The position numbers were made by a program, and so were the translations under genes. Below are positions 1 to 9,520 of a stretch of 34,181 nt of DNA, piece by piece; position 1 is the stretch's first letter; each line of letters begins with the position of its first letter. Under the pieces are notes generated by a model. It ran no database searches, was not told the DNA's origin, and worked only from the letters and a program-made list of their open reading frames with translations. The stretch spans positions 1 through 34,181 of the forward strand of contig CAMUZI010000011.1 of NCBI GenBank assembly GCA_947165155.1. Direction: 5' to 3'. The stretch is from an uncultured Clostridia bacterium. Its GTDB lineage: Bacteria; Bacillota; Clostridia; Oscillospirales; Acutalibacteraceae.

Positions 1-13
1 TGTGAGGTAGATT

Positions 14-109
14 ATGGGTTTTGATTTGCTCGATTCTATTAGAATAACATTGGCGCCTCCTGAAAAAATTAGAAAGTGGCCTAGCGGAAAAGTGAAAAAG
101 CTAAAGTGA
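14..109 (+). pseudogene. Truncated rpoC start, copy 1 (31 codons)
   Basis: ATG at 14 opens a 31-codon frame ending in TGA at 107-109. It begins [14 protein letters not shown] like RpoC, then reads PPEKIRKWPSGKVKKLK where RpoC has [17 protein letters not shown]. The same GAGGT ribosome-binding site as rpoC precedes it, so it could be translated as a short peptide. It is most simply a non-functional duplicate. A leader-peptide role ahead of rpoC is possible but unsupported. Confidence 0.8.
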
Positions 110-193
110 TAAATCGTATGGTACTTGTTTATTTTAGGACTAAAGATTTTTATAGCGATTTTGATGACAAAAAATAATTTTGTGAGGTAGATT

Positions 194-289
194 ATGGGTT
201 TTGATTTGCTCGATTCTATTAGAATAACATTGGCGTCTCCTGAAAAAATTAGAAAGTGGCCTAGCGGAAAAGTGAAAAAGCTAAAGTGA
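194..289 (+). pseudogene. Truncated rpoC start, copy 2 (31 codons)
   Basis: This is the second 31-codon frame, identical to copy 1 except that residue 15 is Ser instead of Pro, as in true RpoC. It ends in TGA at 287-289. The ribosome-binding site and start are intact. It lies 85 bp upstream of the real rpoC start. Confidence 0.8.
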
Positions 290-373
290 TAAATCGTATG
301 GTACTTGTTTATTTTAGGACTAAAGATTTTTATAGCGATTTTGATGACAAAAAATAATTTTGTGAGGTAGATT

Positions 374-3300
374 ATGGGTTTTGATTTGCTCGATTCTATT
401 AGAATAACATTGGCGTCTCCTGAAAAAATTAGACAGTGGTCCCGCGGAGAAGTAAAAAAACCTGAAACCATAAATTATAGAACTCTTAAGCCTGAGGCGG
501 ATGGTCTTTTTTGTGAACGAATTTTTGGACCTCAAAAAGATTGGGAATGTCACTGTGGAAAATACAAAAAAATTAAGTATAAAGGTAAAATATGTGATAA
601 GTGTGGAGTAGAAATTACTCGCTCTAAAGTTAGACGTGAACGTATGGGACATATTAACTTGGTTTCTCCCGTATCTCATATTTGGTATTTCAAAGGAATT
701 CCATCTCGGTTAGCAATTTTATTAGATATTTCCTCTCGTTTGCTTGAAAAGATTCTTTATTTTGCCTCTTATGTCATAACTGATCCTGGGACAGTCCGGG
801 AAATTTCGAGAGGTCAAGTGATATCTGAGAAAGAATACAGGGATTTAAAAGAAAAATACGAAGACGATTTTCAAGCAGGTATGGGTGCAGAGTCTGTGAA
901 GAAATTGTTGCATGATCTTAATTTGGATGAGTTATCTACTAAGTTAAGACAGGAATTGTTTGGAGCCTCTGGACAAAAGAGAATAAAAATACTTAAAAGA
1001 TTAGAAGTCGTCGAAGCATTTAGAAGCTCTGGAAATAAACCTGAGTGGATGATTTTAGATGTCATTCCAGTTATACCTCCAGATTTGCGCCCCATGGTTC
1101 AACTCGACGGTGGCAGATTTGCAACATCTGACCTTAATGATCTTTACAGAAGAGTGATAAATAGAAACAATAGATTGAGAAGATTATTAGATTTAGGTGC
1201 TCCTGATATAATCATAAGAAATGAAAAAAGAATGCTCCAGGAAGCAGTTGATTCTCTGATTGATAACGGAAGAAGAGGACGTCCCGTTGTTGGAGCAAAT
1301 AATAGACCTCTTAAGTCACTATCTGATATGCTCAAAGGGAAGCAAGGAAGATTTAGACAGAATCTTTTGGGTAAGCGTGTAGACTATTCAGGAAGATCAG
1401 TCATCGTGGTCGGCCCAGAACTTAAAATATATCAGTGTGGATTGCCTAAGGAAATGGCATTGGAGTTGTTCAAACCTTTTGTTATGCGTCGTTTGGTGGA
1501 AACTGGAATTTATAATAATATTCGTGCGGCGCGGCGCGCAATTGAGCGTGTTAAGCCAGAAGTTTGGGATGCTCTTGATATTGTTATACGTGGACATTTA
1601 GTTTTGCTCAACCGTGCACCTACTCTTCATAGACTTGGAATTCAAGCATTCGAGCCTATACTCATTGAGGGGCGAGCGATAAAATTACATCCTCTTGTTT
1701 GCTACGCATATAACGCAGACTTCGATGGAGATCAGATGGCCGTTCACCTTCCACTTTCCGTCGAGGCACAAGCAGAAGCTAGATATCTTATGTTATCTTC
1801 TGGTAATTTGTTAAAGCCCTCAGACGGTAAACCCGTTACAGTTCCAACTAAAGATATGGTCTTGGGTGTTTATTATTTGACGTACAAGAAAAAAGAAAAA
1901 GCTACGAAAGTCTTTGCAAATGAAAATGAAGTTTTGATGTCACTTGATAACAAAATTATATCATTGCATTCTCCAATTAAGATTAGAAAACGAGGTAAGT
2001 TTAATGGAGAAAATATTTCTAAAATTGTTGAAACTACCCCTGGACGGATGATATTTAACCAGATTATACCTCAAAATTTAGGGCTCGTTGATAGAAATAA
2101 TGTCAAAACCGCACTAGATTATGAAATCGATTTTTTAATTGGTAAAAGTCAACTCGATATCATATTCGATAGATGTATAAAAGTTTTGGGATTTGAGAGA
2201 ACAGCGAAAGTCCTTGATGATGTTAAAGATATAGGGTTCAAATATGCTACGAAAGGCGCGATTACCGTCTCGGTTAAAGACGCTACAATTCCAGACCAAA
2301 AAGTCGAAATCATCAATGAATCCGAGAAAAAAGTTGATGTTTTAACTGAATACTACAATGATGGATTGATATCTGATGATGAGAGAAAAACTGAAATTTT
2401 GAAGGTGTGGTCTGATGCAACAGATCAAGTTACTGCTTCTCTGAAGAATGCGTTGGAAGATACTAATCCAGTTTTCATGATGGTAGATTCTGGTGCACGT
2501 GGTTCAATAAGTCAGATTAAACAGATATCTGGTATGAGAGGATTGATAGCTAACACTTCGGGAACGACCATCGAGATTCCAATAAGATCAAACTATCGTG
2601 AAGGTTTGAATGTTTTGGAGTATTTTATTTCATCTCGTGGTGCACGTAAAGGAACCTCAGATACTGCACTTCGTACATCAGATTCTGGATATTTAACGCG
2701 TCGTTTGGTCGATGTTTCGCAAAATATAATCGTAAGAGAAGAGGATTGTGGAGCATCTTCTGGGATAGAAGTGTTTGAAATCAGGGATGGAAAGGAGATA
2801 ATTGAGCCTTTAAACGAGCGTCTTGTAATGAGATATCTCGTTAATGATTTTGTCGATAGAAATGGGAATATTTTAGTTTCTAAAGATAAGCTGATGGATG
2901 ACCACGATGCTGAATCAATCGTTCTTTCGGGAGTAGAAAAGATTGAGATTCGTTCTGTCCTTAGATGTAAATGTAAAAATGGAGTTTGCAAAAAATGTTA
3001 TGGTGCAAATTTAGCTACTGGTAAACCGGCCGTTGTCGGTGACGCTGTTGGAATTATGGCAGCGCAATCGATTGGTGAGCCTGGAACTCAGTTGACAATG
3101 AAAAACTTCCATACGGGAGGTATTGTTGGTGTAGAGGATATCACGCAAGGTTTGCCGAGAGTTGAAGAACTTTTTGAAGCTAGAAAGCCTAAACGTCTTT
3201 CTATTTTGAGTGAGATAAATGGTTTGGTTCACTTAGAAGAGGTAAAGGGTTCTAAAAGAGTGGTAGTTCAGAATGAATTGACTGGCAAATCAAAAGATTA

Positions 3301-3877
3301 TTTGATTCCTTACGGATTGAGGATAATAGTGGAAGAAGGACAAGAAGTTCAAGCAGGAGACGCTTTAACAGATGGTTCGATAAATCCTCAAGAGCTTTTA
3401 AGCATCAAAGGAGTCGGTGCTTTGGAAGCTTATCTTATTCAAGAAGTACAAAGAGTTTATCGTATGCAAGGAGTCGACATTAACGATAAACATATTGAAA
3501 TAATAGTTAAGCAGATGATGCAAAAAGTTGCCATTGAAGATTCAGGGGATACTCCATTGTTAAATAATTCAGTTGTAAATGTTAATGAGTTTAATGCTCA
3601 AAACGAGCAAATCGATCAAATTAATTCTTTGTCAGATAGTGAAAATCAACTTAAGAAGGCTACATGTACTCCAATAGTGTTAGGTATTACTAAGGCCTCT
3701 CTCTCTACAGATTCATTTTTATCTTCTGCGTCGTTTCAAGAAACTACTAAGGTGTTGACCGAGGCATCGATAAAAGGCAAGGTAGATAGTTTATCAGGTT
3801 TAAAAGAAAATGTTATAATAGCTAAACTTCTTCCAGCTGGAACAGGACTTTATAGTAAAGTTGAAATTTCACAGTAG
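374..3877 (+). CDS. rpoC: DNA-directed RNA polymerase subunit beta'
   Basis: This is the catalytic large subunit of RNA polymerase, 1167 aa, full length for a Firmicutes beta'. Residues 59-77 hold the N-terminal zinc ribbon (C59, C61, C74, C77). N447-D453 is the NADFDGD motif whose three Asp residues bind the active-site magnesium. The bridge-helix and trigger-loop region is present ([16 protein letters not shown]), as is the second Cys cluster [13 protein letters not shown]. The C-terminus ends with the usual LLPAGTGL segment. The start at 374 follows GAGGT by 6 nt and gives the normal family N-terminus. rpoB would be expected upstream, outside the window. Two tandem copies of the first codons lie directly upstream, which is odd. 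A rho-independent terminator follows the stop. Confidence 0.98.
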   Translation: MGFDLLDSIRITLASPEKIRQWSRGEVKKPETINYRTLKPEADGLFCERIFGPQKDWECHCGKYKKIKYKGKICDKCGVEITRSKVRRERMGHINLVSPVSHIWYFKGIPSRLAILLDISSRLLEKILYFASYVITDPGTVREISRGQVISEKEYRDLKEKYEDDFQAGMGAESVKKLLHDLNLDELSTKLRQELFGASGQKRIKILKRLEVVEAFRSSGNKPEWMILDVIPVIPPDLRPMVQLDGGRFATSDLNDLYRRVINRNNRLRRLLDLGAPDIIIRNEKRMLQEAVDSLIDNGRRGRPVVGANNRPLKSLSDMLKGKQGRFRQNLLGKRVDYSGRSVIVVGPELKIYQCGLPKEMALELFKPFVMRRLVETGIYNNIRAARRAIERVKPEVWDALDIVIRGHLVLLNRAPTLHRLGIQAFEPILIEGRAIKLHPLVCYAYNADFDGDQMAVHLPLSVEAQAEARYLMLSSGNLLKPSDGKPVTVPTKDMVLGVYYLTYKKKEKATKVFANENEVLMSLDNKIISLHSPIKIRKRGKFNGENISKIVETTPGRMIFNQIIPQNLGLVDRNNVKTALDYEIDFLIGKSQLDIIFDRCIKVLGFERTAKVLDDVKDIGFKYATKGAITVSVKDATIPDQKVEIINESEKKVDVLTEYYNDGLISDDERKTEILKVWSDATDQVTASLKNALEDTNPVFMMVDSGARGSISQIKQISGMRGLIANTSGTTIEIPIRSNYREGLNVLEYFISSRGARKGTSDTALRTSDSGYLTRRLVDVSQNIIVREEDCGASSGIEVFEIRDGKEIIEPLNERLVMRYLVNDFVDRNGNILVSKDKLMDDHDAESIVLSGVEKIEIRSVLRCKCKNGVCKKCYGANLATGKPAVVGDAVGIMAAQSIGEPGTQLTMKNFHTGGIVGVEDITQGLPRVEELFEARKPKRLSILSEINGLVHLEEVKGSKRVVVQNELTGKSKDYLIPYGLRIIVEEGQEVQAGDALTDGSINPQELLSIKGVGALEAYLIQEVQRVYRMQGVDINDKHIEIIVKQMMQKVAIEDSGDTPLLNNSVVNVNEFNAQNEQIDQINSLSDSENQLKKATCTPIVLGITKASLSTDSFLSSASFQETTKVLTEASIKGKVDSLSGLKENVIIAKLLPAGTGLYSKVEISQ

Positions 3878-3896
3878 TGCATACACAACAACACCG

Positions 3897-3925
3897 GCCT
3901 TCCTAGTGAAGGCTTTATTTTTTTC
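3897..3925 (+). terminator. Rho-independent terminator after rpoC
   Basis: The stem GCCTTC/GAAGGC with loop CTAGT is followed at once by TTTATTTTTTTC. It lies 20 bp after the rpoC stop and ends the rpoBC transcript. Confidence 0.9.
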
Positions 3926-3933
3926 TTTAATTA

Positions 3934-4098
3934 TCATCTTTTGCTCCAAACCGATAGAAAATCTGACTTAGGCCACTTCAAAAAGTAAGAAAAATCAAAC
4001 TCATCTGTAAAAAACACTGGAGGAACATAAGTACAAAATCTACGTAGCAAAGCTGAAAACTCATAACAAACTAATAAAAAATCATCTCCAACAGATGA
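3934..4098 (-). pseudogene. Relic of an unidentified gene (C-terminal fragment)
   Basis: An open frame of about 54 codons without a start codon, bounded upstream by TAG at 4099-4101. It encodes VGDDFLLVCYEF, then LLRRFC, PPVFF and FDFSYFL, ending SVWSKR. The pattern V-x-D-[DE]-FLL, RFC, P-x-FF, FD resembles the translated relic at 25755-26168. The two may be decaying members of one family. The fragment stops next to a miniature IS-like element at 4112. Function is unknown. Confidence 0.45.
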
Positions 4099-4111
4099 CT
4101 AAGTTTCTTTT

Positions 4112-4254
4112 GGGATTGCTAGAAATTAATAGAAATTACGATTTACTATCGCAAAAAACCAAAAGCTAAAATTGTTAGTTATCTTGTTTCAAATAGCCTA
4201 TCAATCCACACTCTTAAGTCGCTTTCAGTAAATCTACTCGACTTTAGCAACAAC
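4112..4254. mobile_element. Miniature element with IS1-like ends (MITE-like)
   Basis: The left end GGATTGCTAGAAATTAATAG and the right end, read on the minus strand as GTTGTTGCTAAAGTCGAGTA, match the two different termini of the ~700-bp IS at 29659-30360 (GGCATTACCAAAAGTGCATA and GGTGTTGTTAAAAGTAAGTA). About 100 bp of non-coding DNA lies between. A similar ~134-bp element sits at 25326-25459. Both may be internal-deletion derivatives mobilised by the IS1-family transposase, or simply eroded IS copies. Confidence 0.5.
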
Positions 4255-4280
4255 GTTTCTTTTTATATCACAAAAGCAAT

Positions 4281-4357
<77 letters not shown>

Positions 4358-4369
4358 ACAACGTTTTGA

Positions 4370-4398
4370 ATTGTAGCATCAAAACTTCAAACTGTCAA
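4370..4398 (-). promoter_or_regulatory. Sigma-A promoter of tRNA-fMet
   Basis: On the minus strand TTGACA (4393-4398), a 17-bp spacer and TACAAT (4370-4375) lie just upstream of the tRNA 5' end. Confidence 0.85.
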
Positions 4399-4451
4399 TA
4401 GCTTTTATCAACTTTTTTGAATTATTATTTCTTAAAAAAATACAAAATCTA

Positions 4452-5888
4452 TTATACATAATTCAAAGACAACGGATCAATTTTAACAAAACTCCCACCT
4501 TTAAGCTCTAATATCTCAAAGTGTAAATGCGGCGGGAAAGTAAACTTTCCATTGTTACCACTGCCGCCGACATATCCTATCACGGCTCCTCTACTTATAC
4601 GGCCACCGGCAAACACACCTTTACCTATATCATCCAAGTGACCATACCTTAACTGATAAGTACGTCCATTAAAATTAATTTCCACCCTTACATGATTGCC
4701 ATAATTGCCATTACTACCATAAGACGCAAAAGTTACAATTCCGTCCCAAGGACTAAAAACTCGTTGCCTGAATATCGGGGTACCATCCTCTTTGCGCCCT
4801 ATGTCTATTCCTCCGTGATGGTGATTCCCCCTCCACTCTCCAAAACGTCCAGTAACCCTCCTAAATCCTGGAACTGGCCACAACAATCCCTCGGAACTAC
4901 CAGCTGATTTACTTCTTGGTTTTACATCAACACTTTCATTAACACTATCTTTACCCTTCTTGGTTTCACTTTTACTTCTGCGTTTTGATTTTCTCTTGTC
5001 ACTCTTTGATTTCTTCTCTAATTGCTCTTTTTTCTTAAGCTCGAGCTCTCTTCTTTTTCTTTCTTCTTCTTCACGCCTTCTTCGTTCTTCAATTTCTTTT
5101 CTTATCTTGGACGCTTGCTCATCAATCTTCTTCATTTCTTCGCTATTTTCATCAATCTCCATCATAGCACTATTTTCTATCTTTTTACTATTATCATAAT
5201 CTTCTCCAAGAACCTTAATTTTATTCTTCATTAAATCTCGCTTTTCTTTTATTTCCTTCACTTCCTTTTGATTCTTCTCTTTTACCTGTTCCACCTGCTT
5301 AATATATTCAAAGATTTTACTCATCTCATTATTCATATCTTTACATATTTTCCAAAAACAAACCCACACTATCTTGGACGCACCTAACCTATATTGCAGG
5401 TCACGATACTCCTTAGCTTTAAGTATCACCTCCGCATCAAATATTCCACTCTCATGCATTAATCTAAAACATTTACGACACAATTTTTTCTTTTCCTCTA
5501 ATGAAACTTTTCTGCTCTCAATTTCATTGTTTAACTGTTTTATCTTTCGCTCATTATCGTAAATTTCCCTTTGCATTTGGAGAATCGAATTTCCAAGCGA
5601 ATTAACTTCATTTTCCAAATCAGATATGTTTTCTTTTAAATTTTCCTGTTTATCCTTCTGTTCTAAAACCTTCTCGTTTAGTTTGGCAGATTCTTTTTTT
5701 ATATCTTCTTTTTTAGATTCCAACTCTTTGAGTTTCAAATTATCTGAATTGTGACTCACAGAAACTGATTTTGACCTCTTACGCCCCTTTGAATTAATAT
5801 TATCGAACGAATTAGATAAGAGCACCAAAACAGACGATAATGAAAAACCAATCACCTTACATATCTTATTTCTACTACTACCAGACAA
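4452..5888 (-). CDS. Murein hydrolase activator, EnvC-like coiled coil with M23 peptidase domain
   Basis: A 478-aa protein that should act at the outer face of the membrane on peptidoglycan during division. The N-terminus has a hydrophobic export segment (about residues 9-26). A long Lys/Glu-rich coiled coil follows to about residue 290, then a Lys/Arg/Ser linker and a C-terminal M23/LytM domain (about 335-475). The zinc ligands look intact: H358 and D362 in HHHGGID, and H454/H456 in HLHFE. It may therefore cut peptide cross-links itself, unlike degenerate EnvC. The start is TTG at 5888, chosen because GGGAGGA lies 8 nt upstream. It overlaps the end of ftsX by 11 bp, so FtsX-controlled activation is the likely mode, as known for EnvC/RipC-type partners. 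The operon promoter is at 7608-7636. Confidence 0.9.
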   Translation of the reverse strand: MSGSSRNKICKVIGFSLSSVLVLLSNSFDNINSKGRKRSKSVSVSHNSDNLKLKELESKKEDIKKESAKLNEKVLEQKDKQENLKENISDLENEVNSLGNSILQMQREIYDNERKIKQLNNEIESRKVSLEEKKKLCRKCFRLMHESGIFDAEVILKAKEYRDLQYRLGASKIVWVCFWKICKDMNNEMSKIFEYIKQVEQVKEKNQKEVKEIKEKRDLMKNKIKVLGEDYDNSKKIENSAMMEIDENSEEMKKIDEQASKIRKEIEERRRREEEERKRRELELKKKEQLEKKSKSDKRKSKRRSKSETKKGKDSVNESVDVKPRSKSAGSSEGLLWPVPGFRRVTGRFGEWRGNHHHGGIDIGRKEDGTPIFRQRVFSPWDGIVTFASYGSNGNYGNHVRVEINFNGRTYQLRYGHLDDIGKGVFAGGRISRGAVIGYVGGSGNNGKFTFPPHLHFEILELKGGSFVKIDPLSLNYV

Positions 5889-6774
5889 CTGACATTCCTC
5901 CCTCTTTGTTTAAGTACTTTTTTATCGATAGCAAACTCGAAAGTACTCCCATTAAAATTCCGAACCCAATGAACGAGGCAAACATATAATAGAATACCTT
6001 GTCAAATGAAAACATCATGATTGGGATCAAACTCGAAATCAACTCCGAGATTTTGGCATAAATGAACTTTAGAGAAAAAATCGAAATAAACGACGAAACC
6101 AAACCTAAAATCACACCTTCTATTATGAAAGGCATGCGTATAAACATATTCGTTGCTCCAATAGATTTCATAATGCTTATTTCAAAGCGTCTATTGTGCA
6201 TTGTTATTCTTATGGTGTTAGAAATTACCATCACAGAAACTGACATTAGACCTACCGCGGCCCAAATTCCTAGCTTCTTCAAAACTGACTTCAAATTGAA
6301 AAGTTTTTCGGCCATATCACTACGATCATTCACAGAATCTACCTCAGGGATTTTCAAAATTTCATCAACCGTTTCTTGATATCTAGACAAATCTTCCATA
6401 GTTATCTGCATGGCGTCCGGAAGCGGATTCTCTCCTTCAAAAAGCTCCATCAGCGAATCTCCTAGCAAATCTTCGTAACTTTTAAGTGCTTCCTCTTTTG
6501 TGTAAACGTTACACGAAGACACATTTTCAACCGCCAATAACTCATTTTTTATGTAGTCTACATCGTAAGTAACGTTTGGCTTTAAATAAGCAGTTATAAC
6601 ATTATTTTTCTCGACGTTTCTAAGAAGATTTTTTATATTCTCTGAAATCAAAAAAGACATTCCCATAAGCATCAAACAACAAACCATGATAAAAACAGAA
6701 GCAATAGACATCATTCCATTCGAGTAAACATTTCTTATTCCTTCCCTTATGAAATAACCAATCTTAGCTGACAT
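5878..6774 (-). CDS. ftsX: Cell-division permease-like protein FtsX
   Basis: A 298-aa membrane subunit of the FtsEX complex, which transmits ATP-driven signals to extracellular wall hydrolases. One N-terminal membrane helix (about 20-42) and an extracellular domain (about 45-165) precede three C-terminal helices (about 170-195, 215-240, 260-285). The start MSAKIGYFIREGIRNVYSNG is the usual FtsX N-terminus. It overlaps both neighbours by 11 bp, a sign of translational coupling. The ATPase gene ftsE, normally just upstream, is absent here; an unknown membrane protein takes its place. ftsE must lie elsewhere or FtsX works without it. Confidence 0.93.
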   Translation of the reverse strand: MSAKIGYFIREGIRNVYSNGMMSIASVFIMVCCLMLMGMSFLISENIKNLLRNVEKNNVITAYLKPNVTYDVDYIKNELLAVENVSSCNVYTKEEALKSYEDLLGDSLMELFEGENPLPDAMQITMEDLSRYQETVDEILKIPEVDSVNDRSDMAEKLFNLKSVLKKLGIWAAVGLMSVSVMVISNTIRITMHNRRFEISIMKSIGATNMFIRMPFIIEGVILGLVSSFISIFSLKFIYAKISELISSLIPIMMFSFDKVFYYMFASFIGFGILMGVLSSLLSIKKYLNKEGGMSVVW

Positions 6775-7561
6775 CGCCTACCCGTGCCTCGGCCAAACTT
6801 TGATTTCCTACATCTTTCAGAGGACCAACTAATAAAAATCCCAAAATGTAAAGTGAAATCAAAGCATGCATAATCCCACTAGCACATTCCACTGCGCCAA
6901 AATTCGAACACAAACTAACCTTACTCATATGAGAAAAGAAATACCCGAACGAAATAAGAGCAGACGGCAATCCGAATGTAATCATTCTTTTGCGCTTATG
7001 CCCAATATCTGAAAATTCCACGTAGTTTTGTGGATAGTAAACAAAGAACAATAAAGCTAAACTCTTAAAGAGAAAATCATAAAAATCATGCTTTCCTATC
7101 TCATAAGAGAAAAACACCGATATGGAAAACAAATACATAATCGGAGGTGCGAACAACAACATCTGCAAATTTTTAAAGGGATTCTTCCCCGAAATATGTG
7201 CATAGCAAACATACGCAAAAAACAATGCTGAAATCGCACAAAATACGCTCAACATCGTGTACTGAACCTTCAAATCTTTAGGTTTTTCAGATAAAAAATA
7301 CGCATAAGCCCCCCAAGCACATCCGGGAACACAAAGAAAACTAAGAAACGATAAAAGTTGATTTTTTGGAACGGGTGATTTATCTTTCATCGCCTTAGAT
7401 TTTGCAGATACCACCATCATAACGAACAAAGAAAGCGCATAAATTGAAATGAACCAGATGGTATGTACCGTTTGAGGATTAACAAACTCAACGATCATTT
7501 TGACCGGAAATAGAACTACCCCCATGATGAAAAAAGTCGCATACATCAAATTCTTTTCCAT
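6764..7561 (-). CDS. Polytopic membrane protein of unknown function
   Basis: I do not recognise this 265-aa protein. It shows about seven or eight hydrophobic helices spread over the whole length, with short basic loops (for example KSKAMKDKSP and GHKRKR). ATG at 7561 was chosen because GGAGG lies 7 nt upstream and the promoter at 7608-7636 fits it. The open frame extends 60 codons further upstream, across that promoter. It is first in the operon with ftsX and the EnvC-like gene and overlaps ftsX by 11 bp. A role near the division wall-hydrolase complex is inferred from position only. Confidence 0.8.
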   Translation of the reverse strand: MEKNLMYATFFIMGVVLFPVKMIVEFVNPQTVHTIWFISIYALSLFVMMVVSAKSKAMKDKSPVPKNQLLSFLSFLCVPGCAWGAYAYFLSEKPKDLKVQYTMLSVFCAISALFFAYVCYAHISGKNPFKNLQMLLFAPPIMYLFSISVFFSYEIGKHDFYDFLFKSLALLFFVYYPQNYVEFSDIGHKRKRMITFGLPSALISFGYFFSHMSKVSLCSNFGAVECASGIMHALISLYILGFLLVGPLKDVGNQSLAEARVGDVS

Positions 7562-7607
7562 AAAGAACCTCCAAATCCAAAATTTCGCCTCCAACAACAA
7601 CGAATCG

Positions 7608-7636
7608 ATTTTACAATATGGAAATGTATATGTCAA
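7608..7636 (-). promoter_or_regulatory. Sigma-A promoter of the membrane protein-ftsX-envC operon
   Basis: On the minus strand TTGACA (7631-7636), 17 bp and TAAAAT (7608-7613). It lies in the divergent gap to spoIID, only about 35 bp from the spoIID start, so the two transcription units may interfere. Confidence 0.88.
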
Positions 7637-7671
7637 GATTGTAATATTGAACAAGATATAGGAAGGAAAAA

Positions 7672-8715
7672 ATGATAGATATTCTGAAAACACATAAAGA
7701 AAAAGTAATAAAAGTTGCATCTTTGTTTCTAGTTGTAGCACTTACGCCTGCAGCCGTTTTTATGGTTTCAAATAAGTCAGAAGTCAACGAAACAAAAAAT
7801 ATGGAAACAATCAAAAAAGAAGTAAGATTTAAGGATCTTTCGAATGGTGAGATGACATCTATGGACGAGGATGAATTTTTGTGTGGTGCAACTGCAGCTG
7901 AGATGCCCGCTGAATTTGAACTCGAGGCTTTAAAAGCACAGGTCGTTGCAATTCGTTCGTATCTTTACAACAAGTCAGATGGTTTAAAAAATACGCTTTC
8001 TTTGAACTCTGCGAACGGAAATTTTGGAATTTCTAATTTCTGTTTTTGTAGTTCTGAGGATAGGAGAAAAAAGTTTGGAAACAAATATGAAGAGTATGAA
8101 GAGAAAATAAAAAAGGCAGTAGAGGCTGTTCGTGGTCAATATTTAGAATACAATGATAAACCAGCACTTACGCTATTTTTTACATCATGTTATAAAGCAA
8201 CAAATTCATGCGAATCTGTTTTTGGAGGGGATTATCCATATTTAATTTCGGTAGAAAGTAATGAATTTGATGAAGAATATATTAAAAATGCTCATGTTTC
8301 AAAGGCTTCGTTCAATGATTGCAAAAAAATAAAATCGGAAGAAATGAAAAAGAGTTTAAAATCTTTATTTGAAAACAAAAAAGATTTCAAAAAAGCAATA
8401 AAAAATATAAAACCCAGTGATTGGATAAATAAGATCAAGAAATCAGAATCTGGAGCAGTTGAAAATTTAGAGGTTTTAGGTAAGAAAGTAACTGGACATA
8501 AATTCAGAATGCTCTTGAAATTAAGGTCGACAAATTTTGACATGAAGTACAACGAAAATGATGATGAATTTGAATTCAAAACTAAAGGTTTCGGACACGG
8601 AGCTGGAATGTCCCAATGTGGAGCTGACCGACTAGCTCAGGAGGGTAAAAATTATGTTGAAATACTATCTCACTACTATCCTGGAACTAAGTTAAGAAAA
8701 ACAGAAACTGAGTAA
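7672..8715 (+). CDS. spoIID: Stage II sporulation protein D, peptidoglycan lytic transglycosylase
   Basis: A 347-aa membrane-anchored enzyme that trims peptidoglycan during forespore engulfment, working with SpoIIM and SpoIIP. A single N-terminal membrane helix (about 12-32) is followed by the SpoIID domain. The conserved AAEMPAEFELEALKAQ segment carries the probable catalytic E77. The C-terminal GFGHGAGMSQCGADRLAQ motif is intact. The ribosome-binding site AGGAAGG is 5 nt from the ATG. The divergent neighbour is the ftsX operon. The last 111 bp (8605-8715) recur at 9578-9688 and 10580-10690, which is very unusual. Confidence 0.95.
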   Translation: MIDILKTHKEKVIKVASLFLVVALTPAAVFMVSNKSEVNETKNMETIKKEVRFKDLSNGEMTSMDEDEFLCGATAAEMPAEFELEALKAQVVAIRSYLYNKSDGLKNTLSLNSANGNFGISNFCFCSSEDRRKKFGNKYEEYEEKIKKAVEAVRGQYLEYNDKPALTLFFTSCYKATNSCESVFGGDYPYLISVESNEFDEEYIKNAHVSKASFNDCKKIKSEEMKKSLKSLFENKKDFKKAIKNIKPSDWINKIKKSESGAVENLEVLGKKVTGHKFRMLLKLRSTNFDMKYNENDDEFEFKTKGFGHGAGMSQCGADRLAQEGKNYVEILSHYYPGTKLRKTETE

Positions 8716-8723
8716 CACTTAAG

Positions 8724-8786
8724 TTAATCAGTCATGGGCAATAAACCGTCGGTATTTAAAATACTAATTTTTTTAACTTGTGCATC
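8724..8786 (-). pseudogene. Tail of a lost convergent gene, copy 1
   Basis: Read on the minus strand this 63-bp stretch encodes DAQVKKISILNTDGLLPMTD and a stop. The same stretch recurs at 10699-10761 with one synonymous change (GAC to GAT), attached to another spoIID tail. It looks like the 3' end of a real gene that once converged on spoIID. The rest of that gene is not in the window and I do not recognise it. Confidence 0.5.
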
Positions 8787-8806
8787 AAATCTAACATTAT
8801 CTTTCC

Positions 8807-9010
8807 CTAAATAGCGTCATTTAAAAAGCTCTCTAATCTATCATACGGAATCGCACCAGAAGTTTTATCGAATATTTCTCCTTTTTTGAATATCATCATT
8901 GTTGGAACCGACGATATAAAATATTTTTCTGCCAATCCATCACTATCATCAACATCTATTTCTACAAATTCTATATCCTTAAATTTTTCAGACGCTTGTT
9001 CGATATCGTT
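8807..9010 (-). pseudogene. Thioredoxin C-terminal fragment
   Basis: 67 codons and a stop encode the second half of a thioredoxin fold: FVEIDVDDSDGLAEKYFI, then SSVPTMMIFKKGE (the cis-Pro loop) and the last helix DRLESFLNDAI. The first half with the WCGPC active site is missing. The frame is closed upstream by TAA at 9011-9013, directly beside the gene at 9024. It is a broken gene left by rearrangement. 8716-9023 holds nothing else that I can identify. Confidence 0.8.
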
Positions 9011-9023
9011 TTAAATTACCAAT

Positions 9024-9461
9024 TTAGTCACAATTATATCGATTAACTAACTTAATAACGCAATTTGCCTGACCTGGGAAATACCAGTCCTCGATTAACA
9101 TTGCCCACCTAAATCCAGTTCCAAATCCATCTTTCTCGATGACAATCCCACGGTGGAATTCAACATTTTTCAGATTTTTACATCCTTCAAAAGCTTTTTC
9201 CTTGACTATGGTAACACGTTCATCAAGAATATGTATTGACTTAATGGAGGTCAATAAATCTGTGTCAATTGCGTTACGCACATCCTCTTGGCTTATTTCC
9301 CCATAACCTTCAACATATAAATCACTATCATTTATTTGAAAATTCAAATTTTCATTAATAGCACATGAAATCTGCGACGAACACGCAACTAAACTCGGTA
9401 ATGTAACTGCTGCTCCCATGACTCTTCTCAGTTTTCTCAACAACCTATCATTTGACGACAT
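9024..9461 (-). CDS. Small lipoprotein-like exported protein with one LRR-like motif
   Basis: A 145-aa protein, not recognised as a whole. The N-terminus is basic, then hydrophobic, and ends LPSLVACSS, where LVAC could be a lipobox. Residues about 70-105 read SIHILDERVTIVKEKAFEGC, then KNLKNVEF. This resembles one leucine-rich repeat of the BspA/LRR_5 surface-protein type. The start follows AAGGAG by 8 nt. The upstream 116 bp (promoter and RBS) is nearly identical to that of the unrelated gene at 9744-10463. It may be a truncated member of a surface LRR family. Confidence 0.7.
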   Translation of the reverse strand: MSSNDRLLRKLRRVMGAAVTLPSLVACSSQISCAINENLNFQINDSDLYVEGYGEISQEDVRNAIDTDLLTSIKSIHILDERVTIVKEKAFEGCKNLKNVEFHRGIVIEKDGFGTGFRWAMLIEDWYFPGQANCVIKLVNRYNCD

Positions 9462-9520
9462 AAATACTCTCCTTAAAAATTAAAAATAAAAATTACCAAT
9501 CGATCAGCACATTCATCATA

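Larger units (their letters stand above)
1..465 (+). repeat. Tandem 180-bp repeat of the rpoC ribosome-binding site and start
   Basis: Positions 1-180 and 181-360 are identical except for one base (C at 55, T at 235). The third unit begins at 361 and is the real rpoC start. It matches unit 2 exactly for about 72 bp (361-432), is only partly similar to about 465, and then is plain rpoC. Each unit carries GAGGT, an ATG 6 nt downstream and the first 20 rpoC codons. The last ~70 bp of each unit fills the gap to the next copy. The array may extend to the left of the window. Confidence 0.95.

Noticed and set aside
1..465. CRISPR-like repeat array
   Set aside because: Units are 180 bp, contiguous and contain rpoC coding sequence; there are no spacers.
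4960..5234. Plus-strand frames rich in Ser, Leu and Phe opposite the EnvC-like gene
   Set aside because: They are the antisense of the Lys/Glu-rich coiled coil; no start signals.
8746..8775. Hairpin GTATTTAAAATAC with T-run after spoIID as a terminator
   Set aside because: The stem is weak and all A/T apart from one pair, and the stretch is better explained as the tail of a convergent coding sequence.
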